DNA of 64,000 bases from contig CP096134.1 in assembly GCA_023242925.1 (NCBI GenBank), forward strand, positions 1,438,501 through 1,502,500, written 5' to 3'. This document shows, in pieces, positions 25,113 to 33,008 of this stretch. The translations under genes were made by a program, and so were the position numbers. This DNA is from Hyphomonadaceae bacterium JAD_PAG50586_4. Its GTDB lineage: Bacteria; Pseudomonadota; Alphaproteobacteria; Caulobacterales; Aquidulcibacteraceae. The notes below the pieces were generated by a model that was given only the letters and a program-made list of their open reading frames with translations, ran no database searches and was not told where the DNA came from. Each line of letters opens with the position of its first letter. Within the stretch, counting starts at the first letter, position 1.

Positions 25113-26263
25113 ATGACCGTTTATCTCGCCCACGCCCCGGCCGACACTGACGCCGCTGAGGCGCTGGAGAAGGTAATCGAGCGGCGTGGCCAGTTCGTCG
25201 AGCTGGACGACGGCCAGACCGCCATGCGCCCGATCCAGGCCAGCGACGTGTTCGTGCTGCTGGTTTCGCAGGCTTTGCTGTTCGCCACCGCCCGTCTGCG
25301 GCTCGAACAGCGGGCGCTGGACGCTTGGGCCGATGGCCGCCTCATCCTGGTGAAGCTCGACAACGGCATCGCGCCTGTGGGCTTGCGCGATCTGCCGGCC
25401 ATCGACGCCAGCTTCGAAGCGCAGCGCGAATTCAAATGGAACGAAGTCGCTGACGCCATCCGGGAAAAATCCGCGCCTCATTGCCGTCGCCGCCCGAGAG
25501 TGAAGGCGGCGTCTCTGGTCGCGTGCGTTCGAAGCTCCGCACCGACGACGATGACGGGCGCCCGAATTGGTGGCTGCGCCTCGTGTTGCTGATCCCAGGT
25601 CTTTGGGCGTTGGCGGTGAGCGGCGCGATCTGGCTCGCCAACCGCATCGGCCCCACACCCGGCGGCTTGCCTGAATTGCGCCAAGGCATCGACGCCTACG
25701 GCGTGCGCAATTGGTTTCCCGCGGGCGTCACCGAATGGGTGTTCGTGGCGGCGATCGCGCTGATGCTCGCGGTCATCGCCACCAGCATCGCCAAACTCAC
25801 CCAACGCCCGGCCGCGCGCCGTGAGGCGCAAGCGGCCGACGAAGCGCCCGCCAGCGCGCCAGCGCCCAAGCAAACCGACACCGTGTTCGTCTCCTACGCC
25901 CGCGCCAATCAGGACGAGGTGCTGCCGGTGATCGACGGCGCTGCCAAAGCGGGGCGCAAATTCTGGGTCGATCAGCAGGGCGGCATCGAAGCAGGCGACG
26001 GTTGGGCCGGCGAAATCGTGCGCGCCATCCGCAGCGCCGGCGGCGTGGTCGTCATGTGCTCGAAAGCCGCTTTTGAGAGCGATCATGTGAAGCGCGAGAT
26101 TTATCTGGCAGATCGCTATTCGAAAAAACTTGTACCGGTCTTCATCGAGCAGGCCGAACCGCCGGAGGATTTCGAATATTTCTTCGCCGGCGTGCAGGTC
26201 CTGAAACTGTTTGAAACACCCGAAGCCGAGCGCCCCGCGGCGTTCATGCGCGTGCTAGGATAA
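25113..26263 (+). CDS. TIR-TM-TIR membrane protein, with frameshift
   Basis: A 383-residue protein once one A is added to the A-run at 25465-25469. Residues 1-115 are a divergent TIR-like domain (MTVYLAHAPADTDAAEALEK, then DVFVLLVSQALL) with a glutamate at E65. Two membrane helices follow at about 153-177 and 206-228. Residues 256-345 are a good TIR domain: DTVFVSYARANQDE, WVDQQGGIEAGDGWAGEI, and E329 in HVKREIYLADRYSKKLVPVF, at the place of the NADase glutamate of SARM1. The TIR fold can cleave NAD+ or make signalling nucleotides; activity here is inferred. It heads a tight gene run and is divergent from the patatin gene. Confidence 0.82.
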
Positions 26264-26267
26264 ATCC

Positions 26268-27064
26268 ATGTCGACCGATCCCGCCCCAGTCCTCCTCGAC
26301 GTCTCGCGCAACGGCGTCGCCGTCGTCACGCTAAACCGCCCCGAAAAGCGCAACGCCTTCGACGAATTGCTGATCGGGGGTCTCGCCGACACGTTCGAGA
26401 CGCTGAAGGGCGCCGATCACGTACGCATCGTTTTCCTGCGCGGGGCAGGGCAAAGCTTCTGCGCCGGCGCCGATCTCGAATGGATGCGCCGCGCCGCCGA
26501 ACTCACCGAGCTCGGCAACGAAACCGACGCGCTGCTGCTCGCGCGTATGCTGCACAGCCTGCACGATCTGCCCCAACTCACGGTCGCGTTGGCGCATGGC
26601 GCAGCAATGGGCGGCGGCGCAGGGCTGGTCGCGGCGTGTGACGTGGCGGTGGCGATCAAGAACACCAAATTCGCCTTCAGCGAAGTGAAGCTCGGCCTCA
26701 CCCCGGCCACCATTTCCCCTATGTGATCGAAGCAATCGGGCCGCGCTGGGCCAAGGCGCTGTTCGCAACTGCGGAAACGTTCGACGGCGTCTTCGCCGAG
26801 AAAATCGGCCTGGTGCAATACGCGGTCGAAGATGCAGCAGGCTTGGACGCGATGATGACGCGCTTGACTGATCTTTCGCTCGCGGCGGCGCCCGGCGCCG
26901 TCAATGACGCGAAAGCGCTGGTGCGCTACGTCGCCGGCCATAAGATCGACGATAGCCTGGCCAAAGAGACCGCCCGCCGCATCGCCGCGCGCCGCTCCTC
27001 GGCCGAAGGCAAGGAAGGCCTCGCGGCGTTCCTGGAGAAGCGCAAGCCGGAGTGGAATTCGTGA
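26268..27064 (+). CDS. Enoyl-CoA hydratase/isomerase family, methylglutaconyl-CoA hydratase-like, with frameshift
   Basis: A 265-residue crotonase after repair. The first frame carries NRPEKRNAFDE, SFCAGADLEWM (first oxyanion segment) and AHGAAMGGGAGLVAACD (second), then EVKLGLTPATISP. The next frame continues VIEAIGPRWAKALFATAETF. One more C in the run at 26716-26719 joins them as TISPYVIEAIG, the form seen in methylglutaconyl-CoA hydratases (LiuC) of leucine breakdown. It starts 4 bp after the TIR gene and overlaps the next gene. HMG-CoA lyase (54578) would act after it. The substrate assignment is by resemblance only. Confidence 0.85.
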
Positions 27065-27440
27065 AGCTAAAGCGCGGCGCGAGCGGGTTCTGGGCCTTCA
27101 TGCACCGCAGCAAGCTGGTGCAAGGGCGCATGCCGTTCTGGCGCGTCGTGGTGGAAGCCAAGCTCGACCGCAGCATGCGCAAATGGCCGCGCAAATTCGA
27201 TACCGCAATCACCGCCGTCTTCGTTTGGGCCTACACGATCGAGGAGGCCGAGGGCCTGGCCGCCCTGGCGCTGCAGGACGAAGGCCTGCAAGCGATCACC
27301 GCCGACGCCAAGAAATGCCCCCATCCGCCGCCCCAAAGCGCGCGCCGACGGCGGTTTCGCGCACCGATCTGCGCTTCCTGCCGCGCCTTGAAGGCGAAAC
27401 CGGCGCCGAAGGCCCGTCCCGACGCGACGCCCGGGCTTGA
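27061..27440 (+). CDS. Hypothetical protein, probable frameshift
   Basis: The GTG at 27061 overlaps the stop of the hydratase gene. About 85 residues (MKLKRGASGFWAFMHRSKLV onward) are basic and aromatic and contain FDTAITAVFVWAYTIEEAEGLAALALQDEGLQAITADAKK. Past the C-run at 27318-27322 the present frame turns into a proline/arginine-rich tail and ends at 27489 inside the next gene. Adding one C gives a tail with TDLRFLPRLEGETG that ends at 27440, 32 bp before the next start, which I prefer (126 residues). No family is recognised. It is part of the TIR-to-PaiB gene run. Confidence 0.55.
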
Positions 27441-27472
27441 TCGCGTCAAGCGGGCGCCGGAGAGTCTGAATC

Positions 27473-28762
27473 ATGAGCGGGGAACTTGAAGCGGCTGGCG
27501 CCTTAGCGACGGCGGGATTGGCGGCGAGCGCGATCGAGGGGCGTGACCCCCACGGCGGCGCCCATGACGGCAAGTGCGCCAATTGCGGCGCCGAGATCGT
27601 CGGCCCGTTCTGCGCCCAATGCGGCCAAGCCTCGCATCCGCACCGCAGCCTCGTCCACGTCGTCGAAGAATTCCTGCACGGCATCCTGCACTTCGACACC
27701 AAGGCGTGGCGCACGCTGCCGATGGTGATCTTCCGCCCGGGCACGCTCACGCGCAATTACGTGCATGGCAAACGCGCGCGCTACATCTCACCACTCGCGC
27801 TCTTCCTGTTCACGATCTTCTTCATGTTCTTCGTGTTCGCGTTCATGCCGCACGAAACAGAGGAAAACGCCGCTACATCGCCACAGCGCGAAGCGACGGT
27901 CGAGCAACTCGAGGACGCACGCGAAAGCCTCGCTGAAGCGCGCGCCGATTTGGCCGAACTTCGCGCCGAGGCGGCCAACGACCGGCCAAATGCATTCGAG
28001 TCGAACCTGACGCAAAGCACGGTCTCGCTGCTGGAGCGCGAAGTGGCGCGTCTGGAAGCTGAACTCGCCGCGCAGGATGGGGCCGCACAGAGCGAGCCCG
28101 CCGCCGAAGCGCCTCCAATCACCACGACAGAGGGCGAAGCGCCCCCACAGCCACAACCGGCGCCGACGTCAGGCCCGTTGGTCAGCGTAAGCACCCAAGC
28201 GCCCGCGCAGGTTACGGCGCCCGTGGAGGTCAGCGTCGACGGCGAGCCGGTCACGATCAATTCCAACGGGACCTGGCAGGAGCGCGCGCGCGACATTGCC
28301 CGGAGCGACGATTTCGTCGTCGTCGACGGCTGGGACGGTCTCAACGAAAAGATCCGCCAGAAATTCGAGAACCCGGATCTCGCCGTCTATAAAATCCAGC
28401 AAGCGGCGTACAAATTTTCATTCCTGCTCGCGCCGCTTTCGTTGCCCTTCATCGCGCTGATCTTCCTTTGGAAGCGCGGGCTGACGCTCTACGATCACGT
28501 CGTCTATGCGCTCTACGCGCTCTCGTTCGCGTCGCTCTTGTTCGTGGGCGTGGTGCTCTCGACGCTGCATCCGTGGACGAGCTGGCTTCCAGGTTGGCTC
28601 ATTATGGCGGGCCTACCCGTACACACCTTCTTCCATCTCAAAGGCGCCTATGCGCTTGGCTGGTGGTCGGCGCTCTGGCGCACCTTCTTCATGCTGATCT
28701 TCGCCACCATCATCGCCTCGATTTTCCTGATCCTCATCATCGTGCTTGGGCTGGCCAATTAA
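27473..28762 (+). CDS. DUF3667 membrane protein with zinc ribbon and long inserted domain
   Basis: A 429-residue protein. Residues 34-53 form a zinc ribbon (KCANCGAEIVGPFCAQCGQ), followed by the DUF3667 segment (LHGILHFDTKAWRTLPMVIFRPG, YVHGKRARYISPLALFLF) and a first membrane helix near 105-127. About residues 140-300 are hydrophilic: a coiled-coil-like stretch (SLAEARADLAELRAEAANDR, SLLEREVARLEAELAAQ), then a Pro/Thr-rich segment. Four to five membrane helices follow. The family normally has helices close after the first one, so the insertion is notable. The start has GGAG. It sits 1 bp before the next start. Function unknown. Confidence 0.85.
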   Translation: MSGELEAAGALATAGLAASAIEGRDPHGGAHDGKCANCGAEIVGPFCAQCGQASHPHRSLVHVVEEFLHGILHFDTKAWRTLPMVIFRPGTLTRNYVHGKRARYISPLALFLFTIFFMFFVFAFMPHETEENAATSPQREATVEQLEDARESLAEARADLAELRAEAANDRPNAFESNLTQSTVSLLEREVARLEAELAAQDGAAQSEPAAEAPPITTTEGEAPPQPQPAPTSGPLVSVSTQAPAQVTAPVEVSVDGEPVTINSNGTWQERARDIARSDDFVVVDGWDGLNEKIRQKFENPDLAVYKIQQAAYKFSFLLAPLSLPFIALIFLWKRGLTLYDHVVYALYALSFASLLFVGVVLSTLHPWTSWLPGWLIMAGLPVHTFFHLKGAYALGWWSALWRTFFMLIFATIIASIFLILIIVLGLAN

Positions 28763-28763
28763 C

Positions 28764-29171
28764 GTGGAAAAATATCTCGCCGATCCCGTCATTCTCGAAT
28801 TGCTCGGCTCGGCGGGGGTCATTCTGCTGATGGTCGGCGTAGCCGCAGCACTCGGCTTCCGCATTGCCGCGCGGCTCGATGAGGACGAGATCAAGCGCCT
28901 CGCCAACGCGGAAGGGGCGTGGGTGCAGGATTTCGTCATCGCCCCCAACAAACGCCGCGCGCTCGCGAAGCTGACGGACGGGAAACTCATGGTCGTCCGC
29001 GTCATGGGGCTCGACACCAGCATCCGCATTGTAGCTCCTGGCGCCGTGCGCCTGCATCTGCGCCCTGGCAAGCTGGACCTGACATTTGCGGACATAGGCT
29101 ATCCGCCTCTACATATGCGTCTCAACGATCAGCCCGCGTGGCTCGCGGAGCTGGCGTCCGGAGGAAACTAG
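28764..29171 (+). CDS. Membrane-anchored hypothetical protein
   Basis: A 135-residue protein starting at GTG 28764, 1 bp after the DUF3667 stop. One N-terminal membrane helix (about 15-35, AGVILLMVGVAAALGFRI) precedes a soluble domain that reads LDEDEIKRLANAEGAWVQDF, NKRRALAKLTDGKLMVVRVMG and LHLRPGKLDLTFADIGYPPL. The order of beta segments suggests a small beta-rich domain in the cytoplasm or periplasm. No family is recognised. It ends 3 bp before the sterol desaturase gene, so translation is probably coupled. Confidence 0.7.
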   Translation: MEKYLADPVILELLGSAGVILLMVGVAAALGFRIAARLDEDEIKRLANAEGAWVQDFVIAPNKRRALAKLTDGKLMVVRVMGLDTSIRIVAPGAVRLHLRPGKLDLTFADIGYPPLHMRLNDQPAWLAELASGGN

Positions 29172-29174
29172 GCC

Positions 29175-30101
29175 GTGGAAAATCCGCCCTTCGATATTCC
29201 CCCGATCATCACCTATGCGGTGCCGGGCTTCGTGCTGCTAATCCTCATCGAGATGATCTACATCAAAATCGCCAAGAAGGGCGGCCGCTACGATTTCGCC
29301 GATTCCGCAACGAGCCTTTCGATGGGCTTCGGCAATCGCGTGTTCGGCGTTCTGTTTGGCGCGCTTTCGATCGGCGCGTATTTCTGGGTCTATCAGTTCC
29401 GCCTGTTTGATCTCGGCTGGACCATCCCAGTCATGGTCGCGTGCTTCTTCGCCGAAGACCTGGCTTATTATTGGTTTCACCGCATCGCGCACGAGCGCCG
29501 CTGGTTTTGGGCCAGCCACATCATCCATCACTCGTCGCAGCACTATAATCTGACCACAGCTTTGCGTCAGACGTGGACGGGCACGCTGGGCTTGAGCTTC
29601 ATTTTCTGGCTGCCGCTGGTTTATATCGGCTTCCCACCGCTCATGGTGCTGATGTTCTCATCCATCAGCCTCGTCTATCAATTCTGGATTCACACCGAGA
29701 CGATTGGCCGAATGGGCCCGCTCGAATGGGTGTTGAACACGCCCTCGCATCATCGCGTGCACCACGCGACCAATCCGAAATACCTCGATGCGAATTACGC
29801 GGGCGTTTTGATCATCTGGGATCGCCTGTTCGGCACCTTCATCCCGGAAGACGCCAAAGAGAAAATCCAATACGGCATCATCAGCCAGCTCGGTACGTTC
29901 AACCCGTTCCGCGTCGCCTTCCACGAATGGCTCGGCATGTTCCGCGATGTGAAGAACGCGAAGAGCTTCCGTGAAGTGCTCGGCTACACCTTCGGCCCGC
30001 CCGGCTGGAGCCCCGATGGCTCGCGCAAAACCAGCGCCAGCATCAAGCAAGCCTGGGCCGAGCGTCAGCAGCAACAAACGTCCGCAATCGCAGCTGAATA
30101 A
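29175..30101 (+). CDS. Sterol desaturase / fatty acid hydroxylase family protein
   Basis: A 308-residue integral-membrane di-iron enzyme. The histidine clusters are complete: HRIAHE, HIIHHSSQHYN and HRVHHATN, with the additional HTETIG. Four hydrophobic segments surround them (about 10-30, 50-75, 80-100 and 140-175). The family hydroxylates or desaturates sterols, fatty acids or similar lipids using O2. GTG 29175 gives MENPPFDIPPIITYAVPG, and its stop overlaps the next start. The native lipid is unknown; neighbours give no biosynthetic clue. Confidence 0.9.
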   Translation: MENPPFDIPPIITYAVPGFVLLILIEMIYIKIAKKGGRYDFADSATSLSMGFGNRVFGVLFGALSIGAYFWVYQFRLFDLGWTIPVMVACFFAEDLAYYWFHRIAHERRWFWASHIIHHSSQHYNLTTALRQTWTGTLGLSFIFWLPLVYIGFPPLMVLMFSSISLVYQFWIHTETIGRMGPLEWVLNTPSHHRVHHATNPKYLDANYAGVLIIWDRLFGTFIPEDAKEKIQYGIISQLGTFNPFRVAFHEWLGMFRDVKNAKSFREVLGYTFGPPGWSPDGSRKTSASIKQAWAERQQQQTSAIAAE

Positions 30102-30748
30102 TGTACGTCCCGGCGCATTTCGCGACCGCTGACGCGGATGCGCTGATTCAACGCCTCGCGCGTCGTTGGGCTGGCGTGCTGGTGAGCGTGGATGCGGACG
30201 CCACACCGATCGCCACGCATCTCCCAGTGCTCTGGAACGCCGAGACGCGCACCATCTCCGGCCACATCGCCCGCGCCAATTCGCATTGGCAATTGGGCGA
30301 GGGCCGGGGTCTGCTCGTGCTCAACGGCCCCGAAGCCTACGTCTCGCCCAGCTCTTACCCGTCCAAAGCTGAGCACGGCAAAACCGTCCCGACGTGGAAT
30401 TATGAAGTTGTGCACTTAAGCGGCCGCGTCGAATGGTTCGATGATGCTGCGCGCTTGGAAAAGATCGTCAGCGATCTTTCCGCTTTCCACGAACGCGATC
30501 GCGCCGAACCCTGGGCTGTCGGCGACGCGCCGCGCCCCTACATCGACGCACTGCTGCGCGGCATCGTCGGCGTGACACTCCACGTCGATCGCATCGAAGC
30601 CAAACGCAAACTCTCGCAAAATAAGAGCGCCGCCGATTTTGCCGGCGTCGCTGAAGGCTTACGCAGCAGCGAAGATCCGCTCGCCCGCGAGGTAGGAGAC
30701 CTCATGCGCGCCGCCCGCGCGCTGAGCGATGAGCCAGATGGGAACTGA
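30101..30748 (+). CDS. PaiB-like FMN-binding protein
   Basis: A 215-residue protein (MYVPAHFATADADALIQRLA), of the FMN-binding split-barrel family annotated as PaiB or FMN-binding negative transcriptional regulator. Diagnostic blocks are MYxPxHF at the start, ATHLPVLW, GHIARANSHWQ, YVSPSSYPSKAEHGKTVPTWNYEVVH and GVTLHVDRIEAKRKLSQNKS. Bacillus PaiB acts with PaiA, but no PaiA-type acetyltransferase is next to this gene. The ATG overlaps the desaturase stop. It is the last gene of the seven-gene run and is followed by a 16-bp-arm hairpin. Confidence 0.9.
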   Translation: MYVPAHFATADADALIQRLARRWAGVLVSVDADATPIATHLPVLWNAETRTISGHIARANSHWQLGEGRGLLVLNGPEAYVSPSSYPSKAEHGKTVPTWNYEVVHLSGRVEWFDDAARLEKIVSDLSAFHERDRAEPWAVGDAPRPYIDALLRGIVGVTLHVDRIEAKRKLSQNKSAADFAGVAEGLRSSEDPLAREVGDLMRAARALSDEPDGN

Positions 30749-30754
30749 TGGACC

Positions 30755-30800
30755 CCGGCGTCTCGCCGGCAGGCGTCGGCGCTGGCCGGCGGGACGCCGG
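30755..30800. repeat. Large inverted repeat (REP-like or terminator)
   Basis: Arms CCGGCGTCTCGCCGGC (30755-30770) and GCCGGCGGGACGCCGG (30785-30800) pair at 15 of 16 positions across a 14-nt loop. It starts 6 bp after the PaiB-like stop. With no T-run it may act as a REP-type element or mRNA 3' stabiliser. It is unrelated in sequence to the three-copy hairpin family. Confidence 0.7.
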
Positions 30801-30817
30801 CGGTTCATACACGCGCA

Positions 30818-31252
30818 ATGATTCTCCACATCGTAAAACTCTGCGTCGGCGCCGATAGCGTCGAGGATCTCGCCGAATGGCAGATCGGCCAGATCAAGCG
30901 CGCCAAGACAGAGAGGCGCAAAATCACCGCGCCCGTCTGCGGCACGCGCATGTGGCCCAAGCGCGCCGATGAGGTGCTCGCTGGCGGCTCGCTCTATTGG
31001 GTGATCAAAGGCGTTGTCGTCGTGCGCCAACGCATCATCGCCATCGATGACGTCACCGACGATCACGGCCAACGCTGCGGCCTCTATCTCGATGCGCATC
31101 TGCAGCGCACAGTCCCACAACCGCGCCGCGCCTTCCAAGGCTGGCGCTATCTCGACCCCAAAGATGCCCCCGCCGACCTAAGCGAAGCCCATGGCGGCGC
31201 CGATCTCCCGGAGCATTTGCGCAGGCAGCTCGTAGAGCTCGGCGCGTGGTAA
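30818..31252 (+). CDS. DUF1489-family protein
   Basis: A 144-residue protein starting MILHIVKLCVGADSVEDLAE, characteristic of DUF1489, an alphaproteobacterial family of about this length. TRMWPKRADEVLAGGSLYWVIKGVVVVRQRI and CGLYLDAHLQRTVPQPRRAFQGWRYL are the expected conserved blocks. No signal peptide or membrane segment. The family has no established function. It begins 17 bp after a large inverted repeat. Confidence 0.88.
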   Translation: MILHIVKLCVGADSVEDLAEWQIGQIKRAKTERRKITAPVCGTRMWPKRADEVLAGGSLYWVIKGVVVVRQRIIAIDDVTDDHGQRCGLYLDAHLQRTVPQPRRAFQGWRYLDPKDAPADLSEAHGGADLPEHLRRQLVELGAW

Positions 31253-31301
31253 AGCGGGTCGAATCGCCGCCGGACGTGCTATATTGCTGGGGAGCGCGCG
31301 A

Positions 31302-31550
31302 ATGACGAAGTCTACGCTGATCGAATTGCTTGAGCATCAGGCCAAGTTTGTCGAGGACAATTGTCCGAGGGGCTCTACGGCTCGGCGAGTGAGCTGATGC
31401 AGGCGGCGCTACCTCTGCTCGAAGAACAAGAAGCGCAGCGTGCGACGCTGCGGCAAGCTTGATCGAGGGCGAAGAGAGCCCTGCCAAGTCGTTTGACCCA
31501 GGCGCATTGTTGTGGCGCGTCTGCATGCCGAGCATAACCCAAGCGTATGA
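31302..31550 (+). pseudogene. ParD-like antitoxin, several frameshifts
   Basis: ATG 31302 behind GGGAG starts MTKSTLIELLEHQAKFVEDN, the ribbon-helix-helix N terminus of a ParD/CC2985-type antitoxin. The frame then breaks. A second frame gives LSEGLYGSASELMQAALPLL through EEQEAQRATLRQA; a third gives LIEGEESPAKSFDPGA; a last piece reads VARLHAEHNPSV and stops at 31548-31550, overlapping the parE start (ATGA). At least three single-base changes are needed to restore about 84 residues. So many lesions in 250 bp suggest real decay, although the rest of the window also has indels. Confidence 0.7.
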
Positions 31551-31845
31551 GCCGCGTGCGTATCGGCGAGCGGGCTGCGGCCAATCTCGCGGATATATGG
31601 CGCTTCACCGACAAAAGTGGAGCATTGCGCAGGCAGACAAATGTTATGGCGACATCACACGAGCCATTGCCGTGATCGGGGACCAACCGACGCTAGGCAA
31701 ATTGTGCGACGACGTTCGCGCCGGTTATCGTCGCCACCGCGTCGCATCTGACGTCATTTTCTACAGCATCGATAGCGATGGCGTCGATGTCGTGAGAATC
31801 TTGCATGCAAGGCGTGATTTCAAGCTGCATCTGCCAACAAGCTAG
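31547..31845 (+). pseudogene. ParE/RelE-superfamily toxin, frameshifted
   Basis: ATG 31547 starts MSRVRIGERAAANLADIWRF, typical of ParE. After TD the frame is lost in the A-run 31613-31616; one more A gives TDKKWSIAQADKCYGDITRA. The remainder reads VRAGYRRHRVASDVIFYSID and VVRILHARRDFKLHL, the normal ParE C terminus with its RxxH(R) pattern. The repaired length of 99 residues is standard. ParE toxins inhibit gyrase and are neutralised by ParD. The gene overlaps parD by 4 bp and is convergent with the kynureninase-like gene (4 bp overlap). As written, no toxin is made. Confidence 0.78.
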
Positions 31846-33008
31846 CCCAACGCCTTCTTCACGCCCGCACATAACGCCGTCACGTCCGCCACATCGTGAT
31901 AAAGCCCAAAGCCAATGCGCAGCACGTCATCGCGCGCGTCCGTGATGATGTTCGCCGCCATCAGTTTGGCCTTCCATTCCGTCGCACTCGGATGGCGCAA
32001 GCATAAAAACCGTGCCTGATATCCGTCAGCATTCGGCCGCAGCAGCTCCGCCTTGCGCAACACGCCCGCTTCGCCCGCGCCAATCGCTTCTTCCATCAAA
32101 GTGCGCAGCGTGCCCAAGCGCGCAGCGATCGCTGTCGTATCGAGCTCTTCGGCAAACAGCGTCTCCTGCACCGCGTTGAAGCGATACAATCCCGTCGGAT
32201 CATACGTCGCGCCCAAGAAGCGCCCGCCATCCGTGGTGTAGCCAATCTCGCCTTGCTTGGCTTCGATCGCGCCGAAATCCGCGAACCAGCCCGTATAAGC
32301 CGGCCGTGGCGCAAAGCCGTGCGGCGCGTGCAGGAAGCCTGCGCCTTCGCCGGCCATTGCGTATTTGTAGCCGCCGCCCAGTAGAAACACGCGATCCGCC
32401 ACGCGCGAAAAATCCGCCGGCAACGCCATGAACGAATGATAGAGATCGAGCACGATCCAAGTCTTGCCCGGCGTTGCAATGTTCGCGATCTCTTCGACGC
32501 CGTCAAAGCGCAATCCACTCTTGAACATCACGTGCGATAAGAACGCGATGTCCGGCGCCTTCTCACGCATCGCCGCCACAAAGCGCTCCGTAAACGTCGC
32601 ATACGGCTCGCACGGCACCACGCGTAGCGTCACGCGGCCTTCTTCCACCCAGCGCGCGCTTTGTCGGCGGAACGAGTGAAACTCCCCATCCGTCGTCAGC
32701 ACATCCAACACGCCAGGCTTCCGCGCCGAGAAAATCCGCTCGATGAGCTCATGTGTGTTCGGCGCAAAGGCGATTGTCCGCGGATCGGGGAGCTTCAGCT
32801 CCATCGCGATATTCGCCTGCGCGCGCGGCATCACCTCGCCGAACACCTTGTCCCATTTCTTGTCGGCCAGGCTGGCCGCATCCTCCCACGCCGCCACATG
32901 CCCCACATACGACGCATCCGGCCACAAATGATGCGAGTGCGCGGCAAAGTGCAGACGCTCGGGCGCGGCCGCCAGCGCGCGCGCGAAGAGGTGCTTGTAG
33001 CTCTTCAT
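31842..33008 (-). CDS. PLP-dependent class V aminotransferase-fold enzyme, kynureninase-like
   Basis: A 388-residue fold-type-I PLP enzyme. Start ATG 33008 overlaps the stop of the tryptophan dioxygenase gene (ATGA), so the two are coupled. LLGGGYKYAMAGEGAGFLHAP holds the Schiff-base lysine, IVLDLYHSFMALP the PLP-binding aspartate region, and the C terminus has the small-domain LRIGFGLYHDVADV. Position after kynA makes kynureninase (kynurenine to anthranilate plus alanine) the natural guess. The N terminus (LHFAAHSHHLWPDASYVGHV) is not the classical kynureninase one, so another C-N or C-S lyase is possible. Confidence 0.78.
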   Translation of the reverse strand: MKSYKHLFARALAAAPERLHFAAHSHHLWPDASYVGHVAAWEDAASLADKKWDKVFGEVMPRAQANIAMELKLPDPRTIAFAPNTHELIERIFSARKPGVLDVLTTDGEFHSFRRQSARWVEEGRVTLRVVPCEPYATFTERFVAAMREKAPDIAFLSHVMFKSGLRFDGVEEIANIATPGKTWIVLDLYHSFMALPADFSRVADRVFLLGGGYKYAMAGEGAGFLHAPHGFAPRPAYTGWFADFGAIEAKQGEIGYTTDGGRFLGATYDPTGLYRFNAVQETLFAEELDTTAIAARLGTLRTLMEEAIGAGEAGVLRKAELLRPNADGYQARFLCLRHPSATEWKAKLMAANIITDARDDVLRIGFGLYHDVADVTALCAGVKKALG

